64,000 nucleotides of DNA from Poecilobothrus nobilitatus (GCA_947095535.1 OX352773.1:168032438-168096437); one strand, 5' to 3'. Positions 24,519 to 37,083 are shown, counted from the stretch's first letter. Program-made: numbers and translations. Notes: generated from the letters alone by a model not told the origin.

Positions 24519-24797
24519 TGATGTTTTCTTTATCTAGAAATTTCCTTTTACATTTCGAATGTAATTTTTAATTGTTTTACAGTTCATGTTCTTAATAGGC
24601 GATTCTTTTGTTATTTTTGAATTTTTTTATTTTCTGATTTTTTATAGCATAATTCGCATATATATCAGTAAAAATCTCATCCAGTTAAAATGAATAAGAC
24701 TACAATATTTTACTTTTTTAACATTCATAACGTAAAAATTAAGTGCTTAAAATATTGCAAATATTTACATTAAGTAAATGTGGTAAACATTTTATCT

Positions 24798-25030
24798 AAT
24801 GACGTAGTGGTTAAGTCGCCAGCTTTGCAATGGAAAGATACTAGCTGGTAAGGAGTCCAAATCCAAGCAAATTAAACACAGTAAAGGGAAATGGATATAA
24901 GTATATGACACTCTAAGAAAACCACTAAACAGCATTGCATGAATAACTTTAGAGTGAATTCCTCAATGGATAAGAAAATAATTCCCTCCAAAGAAAACCT
25001 GACGTAGAACCATCCACCAACATTTTTATA
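24798..25030 (+). repeat. tRNA-derived SINE-like repeat
   Basis: ACGTAGTGGTTAAGTCGCC resembles an A-box region, and GAGTCCAAATCC about 45 bases later resembles a B-box. The head ATGACGTAGTGGTTAAGTCG is alignable with the tRNA-like head at 4543 (ATGGCGAAGTGCGTAAGTCA). The body after it (TAATTCCCTCCAAAGAAAA, near 24980) has a relative near 2735. No target duplication was identified. Confidence 0.45.
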
Positions 25031-26130
25031 ATTGCAACAGATGAAGTTAAATTATAAGCGCCAAATCAATTGAAATGAAGTTCTGAAATGGAAGCCCTAT
25101 TCTCTCAAAATTATACCCTAAAAAATTAAATTAAAATTTTTAAAATTTTTTTGACGTTCATTCCTAATTATGCACATTGGTTTCTTTAATAAATTGTTTA
25201 AGATTTATTTCAATAGTTTTATAGATGATCTCTTGATCTAAAAATTGCTCAAAACTTCAATTTTTAATTTTATGCAACTTAAACTTTTCAAAAAAAATAA
25301 TAAAATAATTTCAATAAACTTGATCAATAAAAAAAAAATTTAAACATATACATATTTCTTAGTTAGTTTCACTCTGTCTATTGGATCAGTACAAAATAAT
25401 ATAAGAGATAAAGTAAGAATCTTTTTGAAAAAAATTATTTCGTTATATCACTTTGCAAAAAACTTGCAGTTTTTTTGAGTCAATTATTAGGTTCTACTCC
25501 TAAAAAAACCTAAAATAATATTTTTATACTTAAAGTTCTCTAGGATCAGAACCCCATAATGTTAGGATTATATATTTAATCTGATATGCAAACGATTTTA
25601 AATATTATTAAATTAAGTTTTTTTATTTTATTCAATGATTTTTATCTGAAGTACAAAATTATTTTTGTTTTTAATTTGCCAATAGAAAATTTCTTATTTT
25701 ACAGTCGAATGACATCAAATCAAAACAAATAAATAAAAAATAAAAAGTGTAACAAATCTCCTAAAATTTAATTTACTTGAGAAATAGTAAAAAAAAATAT
25801 GTATACGATTTAATTTCAATTCATTTTCAATTAACACTTTTTTTTTTTTGGGGCTTATACGCGTTTTTTTTTTTTTTTTTTTTATATATAAATACACCTT
25901 ATCCAAAAATATAAATGATTAGTACTTACAAATTATTTCACGGGTTAAAAAGTTCAAAATTATAAAATTTTTTTTTATTTTTAATTTTTATAAAAAAGAA
26001 AAAAATAAAAATATTTTTTAAAGAGAGTAAAAGTGTTAAATATAACGAAGAATTTTCATATAGAATTTCATATTATACAAAATAGATTTCTCAAATTTAT
26101 ATAATTTTTGGATTTTGATCTCATATAATC
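25031..26130. other. Non-coding stretch, possibly intron
   Basis: A/T-rich with long A and T tracts. A TATA-like TATATATAAATAC lies at about 25883, some 250 bases before the ATG at 26131. Nothing else is recognised. Confidence 0.4.
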
Positions 26131-28749
26131 ATGAGAAAATTTTTATTTAGTTTAATAACTATTGTTATTATTTGTATAAGTTGGACAGCATATGCTCAAG
26201 AAGAAGAAGAATTTGAAGAATTAAAACAATTACAAAGGAAAGTAAAGAAACCATTATCATTTTTTGGTCATGCTTTAGGACCATTCGGTATGTTACAAAA
26301 TAATATTGTATGTTACAAAAGTTTTAAAGGGAGATTTGTATATTTGAATATTGATTGAATCAAATTGAATGCTAATTTATTTTTAATCTAAGAATAAAAA
26401 AATAGAAGTACGAGTCAACCAGATCTTTCGCTTTATTCAATAAAGCGATTTAATTATTCATTGGATTAATGAAGTGGTGGATTTAGTTGGTTCTTGTAAC
26501 TTACCTTGTTTTAACTTATCTAATTTAAATTTCTAAAACATTTATAATTATGTAAAAATTTTATAGTTGAAGCTTTAATTCTACCCCTATAGGTTTCCAT
26601 ATTTTTTTATTATTTCAACAGGATTATTTTGAGAAAAGCTATATTTTATCTATAAGTATTAGTCCTTATCATTAATTAGTCCTTCAATTTCAAAAGTCCT
26701 TTTCAATTTCAAAAAAAAAAAAAAGAAATGTTCTTGAAATTATAAATTTACTGTCAATTCAAATAAATTTAATAAATAAAATTTGAATTCGTTGCAACTT
26801 CCACTTGTATTTCTTTTTTTTTTTTTTTTTTTTAAATTCAGATACCGCATTTTCACTGTTCTAATTTTTCGTTCACATTTTTATGTTAATTATCATTAAA
26901 GGTGTTAAGAAAATATCATTTTTCATATTTTCCTTATTTACAATGTTGTAAGCAAATGTTTTCAAATTAGGTATATAAATTACAAATAGCCTTGGAAAGA
27001 AAAAATAGTATTTAAATAAAAATTGAGTAAAAATGAAATTACTTTTACAATTTCTTATTATTTTGCTGTGTGTTATTTATTTTGTTGAAGCTGTAAATGA
27101 AGAAACAAGTGTTGCTAGAAAGAAAAAATATTCATATTATAAATATAAACATTTAATTAAATATATAGTTTGTAAGCTTATGGAAATTTAATTTAATTTA
27201 AATAAAATTATTTATTTTAAAATACTTACAAAAAATAAAATTTTAGTGTGAAAGAAAAGAAAAGTTCTCGATTTAAATTTAGAAAATAATATTTAAATTA
27301 CATTATTTTATTAAATTTGAAATTTAATATTTAGTAAAAGAATCAATATTTGATCTTATAACTAAGGACATTTTAAAATCTTTAGTTCCAGAGATTTCAA
27401 AGAATTTTTCAAAAAATATATTAAAAATTAAGTTTCCACCTTAAGTCTTTCATTTTAAAAACGTTTAAATTTATTTATGATGATAATATGGCTAAAACAA
27501 ACATTAATTGAAACTTTATTAAAAAAAATATTAAACTTTTTTTCTTTTTGATTTGTATTTCAGGGGGATTTGGTTTTCATGCACTTGCATTGTTATATTG
27601 GTTAAAAGTGAAAGCAGTTATTATTGCATTTATTGTTGGAACTGCAATTGTTTGGGGTGCAAAATACGTATGGGGTAACAATAAATCATGTCCTAAAGAA
27701 ATAATTCATGAAGGTCCAATTATGCCATTTAGCCATGGGTAAACTAAAAAAAAAAAAATTTAAAAAAAATTAAAGGAATTTTCACTTTAAAATTATTTAT
27801 TTTTTATATTATATAGTCCATTATGGTCCGGTCATGATCATATTCCATATTCACCAAGTTATTCATCATCACCATATGATCATCATCATATTTCATCAGA
27901 TTCATTCGGATCATCACCATTTATCGATTCACCAACATCATCTTCATTTCCAGGAGCAGAACATTTTGCTTCAGATAAAAAATGGAAAAGAGAATCCAGA
28001 CAAAGACAATTTGAATCTGAAGCACAGTAAGTTTTAGAAAAATTTAAAATATTAAATTAAATTAAATTTTAATGTGTGTGTGTGTGTGTTTTTTTTTTTT
28101 TTCTTTTTTTACTTTTTTTCATAGAATATCAAATATAGTTTTTGCATTTCTTGGTGTTGATTCAGATGCTTGTCGTAAACGTTTTGTATGTGAATGGGAA
28201 TTTAGATCAAAACGATCACCAATAACAAGTCTTATATTTCGTGTATTAGGTAGAGGAATATTTACAAAATATTTAAGAAATTCAAATGAAATTCGTTCAT
28301 TTGATGATTGTGGAATGGTATATGATGAGTGTAGATTCATTGAAGAACATATACCAGAAAATGAATATGAAGATTTAGAAGAAGATAACAATTCAATTAT
28401 TGAACATTCACATAATGATGATAATTTATTGCCCACATTATCAACACATGAAAATAATGAAAATTTAAATGAAAATGAAACTGAAACTAGTACTCAAATA
28501 ATTCAACGTAATTATGAAGGAGAAGAAGAAGAAAAAGAAGAAAAAGAACAGCATCATTATAATGGTGATAATATTGTTAAAATGGACAATAATAAATTAA
28601 GTTCAAATAAGGTGCGAAAATCACAACCGGAAGTTAAATTATCAATGAATGATAATCAAAATAATAAGAAGAAAAAGAAAAATATGATCGCTGAAACATT
28701 ATTTAATAGATCAAAATCAAAATTACGTGTAGTTCCTATTAGAAGATAA
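26131..28749 (+). CDS. Unrecognised secretory/membrane protein, four exons
   Basis: The exons 26131-26287, 27564-27738, 27817-28026 and 28125-28749 join to 388 residues with every phase matching (1, 2, 2). A signal peptide (about 1-22, ending TAYAQ) is followed by an acidic patch (QEEEEFEE) and HALGPFG. A long hydrophobic segment, ALALLYWLKVKAVIIAF and onward, spans about 59-89. Next comes a His/Ser/Pro-rich section (about 110-155). A cysteine block follows: DACRKRFVCEW with Cys197 and Cys203, and DCGMVYDEC with Cys243 and Cys250. The tail is Glu/Asn-rich and ends in Lys/Arg. The cysteine block vaguely recalls insect DM4/12-type proteins, but I do not claim membership. Intron 3 contains a short (TG)n. 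Intron 1 (1.28 kb) contains another signal-peptide exon at 27033. The reading continues past the exon 1 donor for 23 codons, so an unspliced short form is conceivable. Confidence 0.85.
26428..26448. other. 21-base near-perfect palindrome
   Basis: TCGCTTTATT and AATAAAGCGA flank a single C. It lies in the first intron of the gene at 26131, about 80 bases after the read-through stop. AACCAGATC at the left and GATTTAGTTGG at the right extend it as an imperfect hairpin. Function unknown; it may be a transposon remnant. Confidence 0.5.
27033..27191 (+). CDS. Signal-peptide ORF, likely alternative first exon C
   Basis: The 52-codon ORF begins MKLLLQFLIILLCVIYFVEA, a clear signal peptide, followed by VNEETSVARKKKYSYY. 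A good donor (T then GTAAGC) at 27172 would end the exon at 27171 after 139 bases, phase 1. That is exactly the phase required by the acceptor at 27564, and the joined reading would be HLIKYIV then WGFGFHALALL. A TATA-like GTATATAAAT lies about 60 bases upstream of the ATG. The simplest reading is a third alternative 5-prime exon of the downstream gene. A separate tiny gene is the alternative. Confidence 0.55.
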   Translation: MKLLLQFLIILLCVIYFVEAVNEETSVARKKKYSYYKYKHLIKYIVCKLMEI

Positions 28750-29375
28750 GAAACTAGAAAAAAGAAAAAAAAATTTTTTTTTTTTTTTATTGTGTTAATT
28801 AAATTTTAAATTGGCACCTTTCTAAATGCAAACAAAAAATTTCAATGGTAAATTTTGTAGTATAGTATTATAGTATAATTATAGTTTATTTATTTATTTA
28901 TTTGTTATTTGTATATGTTGTAGCAACTAGAGTGATAATATTAAAATTTTTTTATTGGATTGCACTTTCGGCAATAAAGAAGTAAATAAAAGTGATAATC
29001 CGTTTCTAATTTTCATTTTTATTTTAAACTCCACTATAAGACTTTCACTATTAACAAAACAAAAAAACAGAAAAATAAACTAAGTCAGAGGTAAAGATAC
29101 TTTAATATTTCCATCAGTGAAATATTAGAATCTAATACCTTATTCTTATTAATAGGAAGTTTTTTTTTTTTTTAATTTATTATTTATTTATTATGAATTG
29201 ATTTTAAGTTATTTATTGTAGTTTAAAAAATAGAATTTTAATAGAATTGTAATTGTTTAATAAAATAATGTTAAAAAAAAAGAACAGAAGAAAAAAAAAT
29301 TTGTTATATTTTTAATTTTTTTTTTAAGCACAATGACAAAAAATTGAAAAAAGTTACAATTTAAAGACACTTTCC
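28750..29375. other. 3-prime UTR and spacer
   Basis: A/T-rich sequence after the stop at 28749. Repeated TTTA near 28885 and several AATAAA-like signals are present. No coding recognised. Confidence 0.4.
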
Positions 29376-30720
29376 AACCACAAGAGAACTGAAATTGCAC
29401 AGTTCCCGAATTATTAAACGTTTCAACTAATGACATTATTGTAATTGTATACATACAAGTAATACTCAAGTAGATTTGTAATAAACTCAAATTTCGTTGT
29501 GGTACCTCATATTTTGAGCACACATGAGCTCACTCGTTGAGGTAACTCAAATATTGAGCAAATAGTAGCACGTGATCTTGGAATTCAATTAATAGAAAAA
29601 TAAATAAAAAAATGATACTATATGCATAAGATACGTTCGTAACCGCAAGAAAACTACAATTGCACAGTTACCGAACGGTGAAAATCTTTTTAGCTGATGT
29701 TCGTTGGATTAATAATGAACGTTTCAATTAATGACATTATTAATGTACTTATAGAAAAAAGTAATACTTAGGGTTGTTATAAACTCAAATTTCGACTCAA
29801 TCCATCGCTTAACTCAAATTTTGAACTACCTCATACTTTGAGCAAAAGACATGAGCTCAGCTGTTGAACCAATTCAAATGAACTAGCATGTACTTTGAGC
29901 GATATGAATAAGCTCACACGTTAAGTTAACTCAAATATTTAGCTAGCAATAAATATGAGCTAATTCAAATTTTCAGTGCGATTCAAATGAACTGAAACTC
30001 ATTGAATTTTTTATTAATATTACCACCATATTAATATTAATATAACCACCATACTTTTGGGAATCAGACGATAAGATCAAAATGAAAACATGGAAGGTTC
30101 TGAAATATAATTTTTCCACAAATAACAGTTTAAATGTTTTAAAAAATAAACGCTTCGGGTCTATAAAATATTTTTTTATTGAAGACAACACGGTTTTATC
30201 AACCAGTGCTTCTGTGTAGATATTATTTAGTTGTAGTAAATTAGTATTCAAGCCGAGTAAATTAAATAATGAAAATTTCGGCAAACAATTTTTAATGAGA
30301 AATCATAAACTTTTATAAATATTTTTTTTTAATTTATCCTGTCTTTTGTACAGGAAGGAAAGGAACATTAACGAAAATTTATTTTTAAAATCGAAATTTA
30401 TTTTAATTTTTTTTTACTAAAAAATTAATGAAGTTATGCATAAAAAAAATTATTAAATTAATTGTTCCTTTCTTTTAAGATAAATATCAAATTTAAAAAC
30501 CCATATATGGATTTAAAAAAAAAATTAATGTATTTGAGCTAATTTAAGTTACTCTTAACTCAACTCAAAATTTGAGTTAACTTAACATGTGTGCTTTTGT
30601 GTACTCTTCAAAGTATGAACTAGTTCAACATATTTTCAGTTTAGTTGAACGTGTGAGCTCATCTAAATCGCTTTAAGTATGAGTTATTTCATTATTTTAG
30701 TTGAGGTTCGTATTTGTGTT
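29376..30720. repeat. Tandemly duplicated repeat rich in ACTCAAAT/TTGAGC motifs
   Basis: The block beginning AACC.CAAGA.AACT (29376) and ATTGCACAGTT recurs at about 29640, with AACGTTTCAA.TAATGACATT following in both (period about 265-300). Each unit goes on to AACTCAAATTT and CCTCATA.TTTGAGC segments. The motif pair AACTCAAAT and TTTGAGC, often inverted relative to each other, is then scattered up to about 30720. The 103-codon minus-strand open frame at 29973-30284 lies within this area and has no recognisable domain. The nature of the repeat is unknown. Confidence 0.5.
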
Positions 30721-31142
30721 CGCCCCTCCGTACTTAAGAAAATGTTGCTTATTGGTCAAAGATAACTAATAATGAACATATCAAACTTAAACCACAACAA
30801 AATTATAATATAGAAATTAATTTGTATTAAGAGGTTATTATTATTAATAGTTCTGCTCGGTCTTTCAACCAAACCAAAAACAATGTCAGTAATAACTGAC
30901 AAGAGTCACTAACAATTGGTTTAACATAGGTGGAAAGAAATTTATATTTTCTGACAATTAACAAGATAGAAAAAACAACGGTAAAAAAAAACGCTCTGCA
31001 CAACTCAATGGATATACTGCGGTTTTATGAATAATTCCAACTTTTGGGTTGTGATTAAGCATGCTTTAAGAAATAAATGATTAAACCAAACTAAAAAATC
31101 TAGACTGTTGCTTATTATATTAAGAAATGGTGAATGTATTCA

Positions 31143-31436
31143 TAATGCTACCCATACACGGCAGACTAGGTTGTAAATTTGGCACGCCAACAGGTTTTAG
31201 AACCATTCCACACCCTTATCCAACCATTGTAATTATATACTTTATATTTTTATTATTTTCTCAAATAAAACTCAACTACAAACCAAAAACGCCGCCCACA
31301 AAAATCAAAATTTTTTGATATTCTTCCAACCAACTTTTTAACCATCAAAATGGTTTTACAACTTGCCCATACACGATACAACTTATCAAGTCCGCGTACC
31401 AAGTTTTCAACCTAGTCTGCCGTGTATGGGCAGCAT
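31143..31436. mobile_element. Short MITE with near-perfect terminal inverted repeats
   Basis: The left end ATGCTACCCATACACGGCAG continues ACTAGGTTG, and the right end is its inverse with one mismatch. Similarity extends some 10 more bases (AAATTTGG versus AAACTTGG). The element is about 294 bp, non-coding, and ends 304 bases downstream of the NOMO stop codon. An internal CCCATACACG near 31366 repeats part of the terminus. The low divergence of the ends suggests recent activity compared with other elements here. The superfamily is not assigned because the target duplication is unclear. Confidence 0.75.
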
Positions 31437-31739
31437 AAGAATCGAAACTAAGGAATATTCAATATTATATCAAATTAAATTAAAACAAAATGGTTTAAAA
31501 ATAAATATATAACATTTATTTTTGTCTTTTTTTTTTTTTAATTTTTTAATTACTTTACTTTTTTTTTATAAATACAATGAACTATAAAATGCACGAAAAA
31601 TCTCAACAAAAGAATAATAATAACTAAACTACTTTTTAACCATTTACCAAACAGATATTAAATTCTTAACAAAAGTAGTGTTAGAAATCATTAGAAAAGA
31701 AACAAAAAACGATTTATAAAACTAAAGATAATCTTTAAT

Positions 31740-34700
31740 CTAAATTTTTTTTGCTTTCTTTTTTTTTATTGAGTTAATACCTTCTGCTAATTGTTCAATT
31801 TCTTTATAATTAATTGTATTATCATTACTTTTAGTTTCTTTCTTTTTTGTATTTGATTTCTGTAATAAATCTTGTATTAAATTATTAACACGAACCCAAA
31901 CAAAATTTAAGAAATCCATTGCTAAATCTTGTTTGAAAAATGCTATTGCTACTAAACAAACTAAAAGTAATGCTGATATAGAATTTTGATTTAAATCACC
32001 TTCTGTTGTACGTAATTCTGGTTCAAAATTTAATTCAACATATATCGAACTTTTATTTGCAATGAATTGTTCTGTTGGTAAAGTAAATTTATAAATTCGT
32101 TCTGCTAAAGTTGTTTTTAATTCAACAAAATATGTTCGACCATCAAGTGGAATTCTTGGGAAGAAAATCATAATACCAGGATTAAAACGTGCTTTAATAT
32201 TTAAAGGAGTTTCAACTTTTTGTGAATAAATTGGACTATCAGAGCTGCCTTTACGATATAATTGTATACGTAATGATTTGTATAAATCATTTGAAGATGC
32301 ATAAATACGTGCTGTGACATCAACAAAATTAATTGGACTAATAGCAATTAAATTGACATCATTTGAATCATTTAAACCAATTTCAACGATACGACTTTCT
32401 GGTATTGATCTTTCGACATTTTTATTTGCTTCTCCAGTTTTTGGTTGTACTGTGTAAGTACAACCTGGTTGAAGTCCACGAATTCTATATTGACCATTTT
32501 GTTCAGTTGATGATTCTTCTTGATGATGCATGCATTTTTCATTCGAAATAGCCTCAAGTAAAATATTAGGAAATGGTTCACCATTTAATGATGTTACAGT
32601 TCCAAAAATTGAATAAGCAACACGTTTACCACTGTTAAAATTTAAATTACATATAAAACAGATTTAATTAAATAAAATAAATAAGTTTATTTATATATTT
32701 TACTTACATTAATTCCACTTTAATTGTTTCACCATCTTTAATATCAATCATTTTTGAATTTGGTTCAAATTTATATTCTTTCATCATAGGTCTCAAGAAA
32801 TATTGACTTGGAGATAATGAGTGAAATTTAATAGTACCATCATCATTAGTTATCATATTTTTTCTATAACTTTCGGCTCCAGATAATGATAATAAAACTC
32901 CACTTAATTTATTTCCACTTTCATCTTTAACATTAACTATAACATCACACAATTTATGTGCTTTAAAAACATTTAATTGTTTATCATAGTCTTTAAAAAC
33001 ATAAGATTCTTTTTCAGCTTTTAATTCGTATTCTAAACTTTCATCAATTGGACTGAATTTAAATGTACCTTTTGTTGAAGTTACTGTTTCTTGTTGTTGA
33101 ATTTCAGGATTTTGTGGGAAATTTAATGTAATTTTTGCATCTGCTATTGGTGGATCAATTTTACCATCAATTATTAAACCTTTTATAGCAATAAAATTAA
33201 ATGCAACATCGATACAATCATTACCACCAACTAATTCTTTTGTTTCTGGTTTAAATAACATTAAATTACTTATTGGTGTTATAATTATTTGTTCTTCAGG
33301 TTTCAAAAACATATCATGACGGTATGAATGATATCCATCTACTTTATGTGATTCTGAAATGGGATTAACAATTTGTTTACCAGAAGATGTTTCGATTTGA
33401 AGTTTCATTGAGAATATATTTGATTCTGGAGATAAAATTCGAATTCCAATTTTATGTGCAACAGCTGTTAAAACAACGGGATTTTTATCATCTGTTGTAA
33501 ATGATTTTGGAACATCTGCAAGGTATGTGTGGCATCCATCTAATGTAAAACTATATTCTCCAGATTTGGCAACACAGAAAGTATTTACACCTGACATGAT
33601 TTTAATAGATTCGGTAGAACTTTTTATTTTTTCCGACGAAGATTTCCATTTATAATTAAGCTAAAATTATAATTACTATAATTAGAAAAGTATATATTAA
33701 ATAAAATTTAATAAAAGAACTTACAGTAGTTCTATGACTAGAAATAATTGAAATTTCATAACCCTTATGAATAAAGTGTGGTGCAGTTTCTACGGCTGAT
33801 GCAATATTTATTAAAATTTTATTGCTTTCAAAACATAAATTCGATTGTGGTACAGTAATTTCGTATGGTCCAGGTAATACTTTCAGAAATTCATATTTTC
33901 CATCTAAAATTAAATGTGAATGATTTTTAAAATTATTTTTTAAATACATTTTAAGTTCAATTAAGTACCTTTACTAATGGTTTTCATTGTTTGGCCAGTT
34001 GGTTTACCCATAGAATCTAAAGAATGTAATGTAACTTCTGTAGTTTTGCAACTATTTGAACTGTCTGCCAAGCATTTAATTTGTCCATTTAATGTAGCTC
34101 GTAGTTGAGAAAATACAATACCAGAAAGCATAGGTGAATTTATTACTTCAATTGTATGTCCTTGTGGGTAAAATCTAAAATATTTTTAAAGAAAAATAAT
34201 TAAGTATAAATAATTAAACTTTTATCGAGATTTTTACTGAATTCCATTAGCTTTATCTTCTTCAGTTGTTAAAACTTTTACTGAATATTTTCCAGGAGAT
34301 AAAAATGTACACCATTGATTGTTTTCGGTTGTCGCATGGAATATTGAATCACCTTTACTTATTTCAACCGAATATGATAAATCAGATTTAACTTCACCAC
34401 ATACTTTAAAGCCAGAAACTATAAATTCACCCAAATTTGGATTTTCAATTGATATTTTTGATACTTTTTCAGCAAATAAAAGATTTTCCGCAACAATTTC
34501 GAATTTATAATTTTTTTCTGGTATATTACTCAAAACAAAATGTCCATTTGTATCAGTTTTTGCTATAGTTTCACCTTTTAATTTGATTTCAGCACCAGAA
34601 ACACCTTTCCCACCAACTGAATATAAAACGTTTCCAAATACTCTAAAGCCAGAAATCTAAAATTATAACTTTTTGTAGAAATGTTATTTGTAAAAAATTA

Positions 34701-35941
34701 AAAAAAAAAATAACAATCACCTCAAAATTCTTTTTCAAAACTATATTATCTTTTTCTACTTTGAATTCAAATTCTTCTAGAGTAAATGTAATAGTTAATT
34801 GTTTATCAGTAACAAATGGTTTTACTTTATATGTTCCAGGTTTAACATTTTTAAACATATATTCACCATTTTTTTCAATTTCAACTCTATCCAATTGCTT
34901 TAAAAAAATTTTAAAAATGATATTTAATAACGTAAATATTATTTTGAAAATATTACTTACTTTTCCAGTGTTTTGTTCCAATAAAACCATTTTAATATTT
35001 TTGTATGCTTGACCGATATTGTCAAAATGTCCTTGAACATTAAAACCACTCACAACCAAAGAATTTTCGGGTAATTCCGTATTACCACTTTTAACAATTA
35101 CTGTATGTTCAGATTTTGAAAAATACCATGAACTATGTGATGCACGAATAATATATTTTCCAGGTATAATTGGAGTAAATGAAAATACACCATTTAAATC
35201 AGTTTTTGTTTTTCGTACATCACTTGAATTCTCTGATTGTAATTCAACAGTTACATCTTTAGCGCCACCAACTGATTGACCTAAAATTCCTACTTTACCA
35301 GTTATACCGAATCCCTTAAATACAAAATTAACATCTTTTCCTTAAAAAAAAACAAAAAACAAAATTATAAATTTTAATAAAATATTAATTAATTTTCAAA
35401 TCAAAAATTTCATTAGAGAATAAATACCTTGACTACAAATATCAGTTTTACCATCAAAATTTAATACAACTCTTTCTGGTTCAAAACTCCAACCGGGTGG
35501 AGGTGATATTTCTAATAAATATTCACCTTTATCATAAACTGGTAAAAAGTAATAACCATTTGATGGTGAACAATCAGTCTTATCTTTTAAGCTGCCTTGT
35601 TTAGTTAACCTATAAAAAAAAAAAGTTATTTTACATTATTGTTTTGTATTATATAAACCTTTGCGTTTTATTTAATCAAAATTAAAAGAAATATACAAAA
35701 AATTAGCTAGGTGGCAACTTTAAAGGTATGTAGCACATTTAATGTGCATGAATTAATTAAATTAATTTTAAATTGTTAAAATTTCTACTTACAATTTTAT
35801 TTCTACTTTTGAAAAATCTATGTCGGCATGACTTTTAATAAATCCACCGCATCCTAAAATTTCATCACATGAAATAAAATTTATTAATGTGATTAATTTA
35901 ATTAATAAAATTATATAAAATTTCGATTTTATCCTAGTCAT
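31740..35941 (-). CDS. NOMO: Nodal modulator (NOMO) orthologue
   Basis: Nine exons (35793-35941, 35428-35609, 34961-35340, 34721-34897, 34238-34656, 33969-34174, 33725-33903, 32708-33660, 31740-32631) join in frame to 1178 residues, close to the ~1200 of animal NOMO. NOMO is an ER membrane glycoprotein with a row of lumenal beta-sandwich (carboxypeptidase-regulatory/Ig-like) domains. It acts in ER translocon-associated complexes and is linked to Nodal signalling in vertebrates. Visible here are a signal peptide (about 1-25, ending FISC), the N-terminal GCGGFIKSHADIDFSKVEIK, and PPPGWSFEPERV. Repeated turns of the type PGKY/PGTY, one per domain, follow, then the highly conserved GVLLSLSGAESYRKN and FLRPMMKEYKFEP. 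A hydrophobic segment SISALLLVCLVAIAFF sits at about 1099-1114, before a cytosolic tail ending in Lys-rich KKKKAKKI. No frame damage is seen. Confidence 0.95.
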
Positions 35942-36727
35942 TTTTTTTCTTCTTCTATCTATTAATCAAAAGAAAAGTCCAATATGAATATAGTAATACA
36001 ATAATATACAATACCACTTTACTAAATTACTATACATACCGATTTTCAGAATTTAAGGTCGCAACGAATTTGACATTTTTGACGTACACATTTACAATTT
36101 ACACATGATTTAAACGAAACTTTTGGAAATGGAACCAATAATGAAATCAATGAAATATATAGGTAGGAAGGAATAGGTATAAAAAAAGGCAGTTTATTTA
36201 ATTTAAAAATGTACAGATTCATTTAAAACCAATTTGAATATTAATTTGTTTAATAAATATAGATAATTAGATGAAGTTTAAGAATAGGAATTTAAAAATA
36301 CTAAAGTTTTAATATTTAATGTACTATAATTTAAAGATAATAGCAGTTTAACATTTTGAAGATGTTAATAACGGCAAACCAACGGTTTTTTTTATTTGTT
36401 TATGTTTTGTACAAAAAAAAAAAATAGTTGAACTAAATATTAATTATTTGGTACGTAAAAAAAAAAATTAAATAAAAAAAAAAAAGAATGACAAATTTAT
36501 TTACCTTTTTTGCACTTACATTATTTTATTACGCTTTTACTGCCCTTTTAGTGAAGATGTGAAAATTTTTTACATTTGTAATAAAAATTAAAGTAAAAAA
36601 TGACATAATATACATATGTATACATACATATGGACAACTGCATGTATATAAATATCAGATATGTACATAAACCTAGTCCAAACTAAATATGTATGAACTA
36701 CAAAAATTAAATATATGTACAAGTGTG
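35942..36727. other. Upstream region of NOMO
   Basis: The 5-prime flank of NOMO is A/T-rich. No TATA box stands out from the background. A TACATATGTATACATACATATG-like microsatellite lies at about 36609-36632. Confidence 0.4.
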
Positions 36728-37083
36728 GTGGCATCAGTTTCCGGACAAATAATTTTTTAATTTTCAATATATTCAATATATTTAAATAACACTTTCACTA
36801 ATATTTGAAAAAATCTAATAAGAGCTTGCTGCTTTTGAGTGATTGTCCATAATTTTTTTTTTTAAGTAACATTTTTTTTGCACAGCTGAGTAGTGCGTAC
36901 TTGTCAACTATACTTTTTATTATTGAATTATTTATTTGTCTCCTTTGTTTTGTTTAGAATTTTGTTAGGAACAAAATAGTAAAAGTAAATCGCAAAATCG
37001 CAAAAGTCAGTTATTTCAAATTTTCTTAATATAAATATGTTTATTTGTCCACAAAGTGATGTCTGTCCGGAAACCGATGCCAC
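36728..37083. mobile_element. MITE with GTGGCATCAGTTTCCGGACA ends
   Basis: The left end is GTGGCATCAGTTTCCGGACA, and the right end read inward is GTGGCATCGGTTTCCGGACA. This is one mismatch in 20 over a ~356-bp element. The interior is non-coding and A/T-rich. Flanking target duplications are not clear because of similar bases around both ends. The termini are the only G/C-rich segments nearby. Confidence 0.7.

Noticed and set aside
28119..28436. 105-codon minus-strand ORF
   Set aside because: It is the antisense shadow of the last exon of the gene at 26131-28749.
32363..35012. Plus-strand ORFs of 62-83 codons within the NOMO locus
   Set aside because: They are antisense to conserved NOMO exons and have no independent support.
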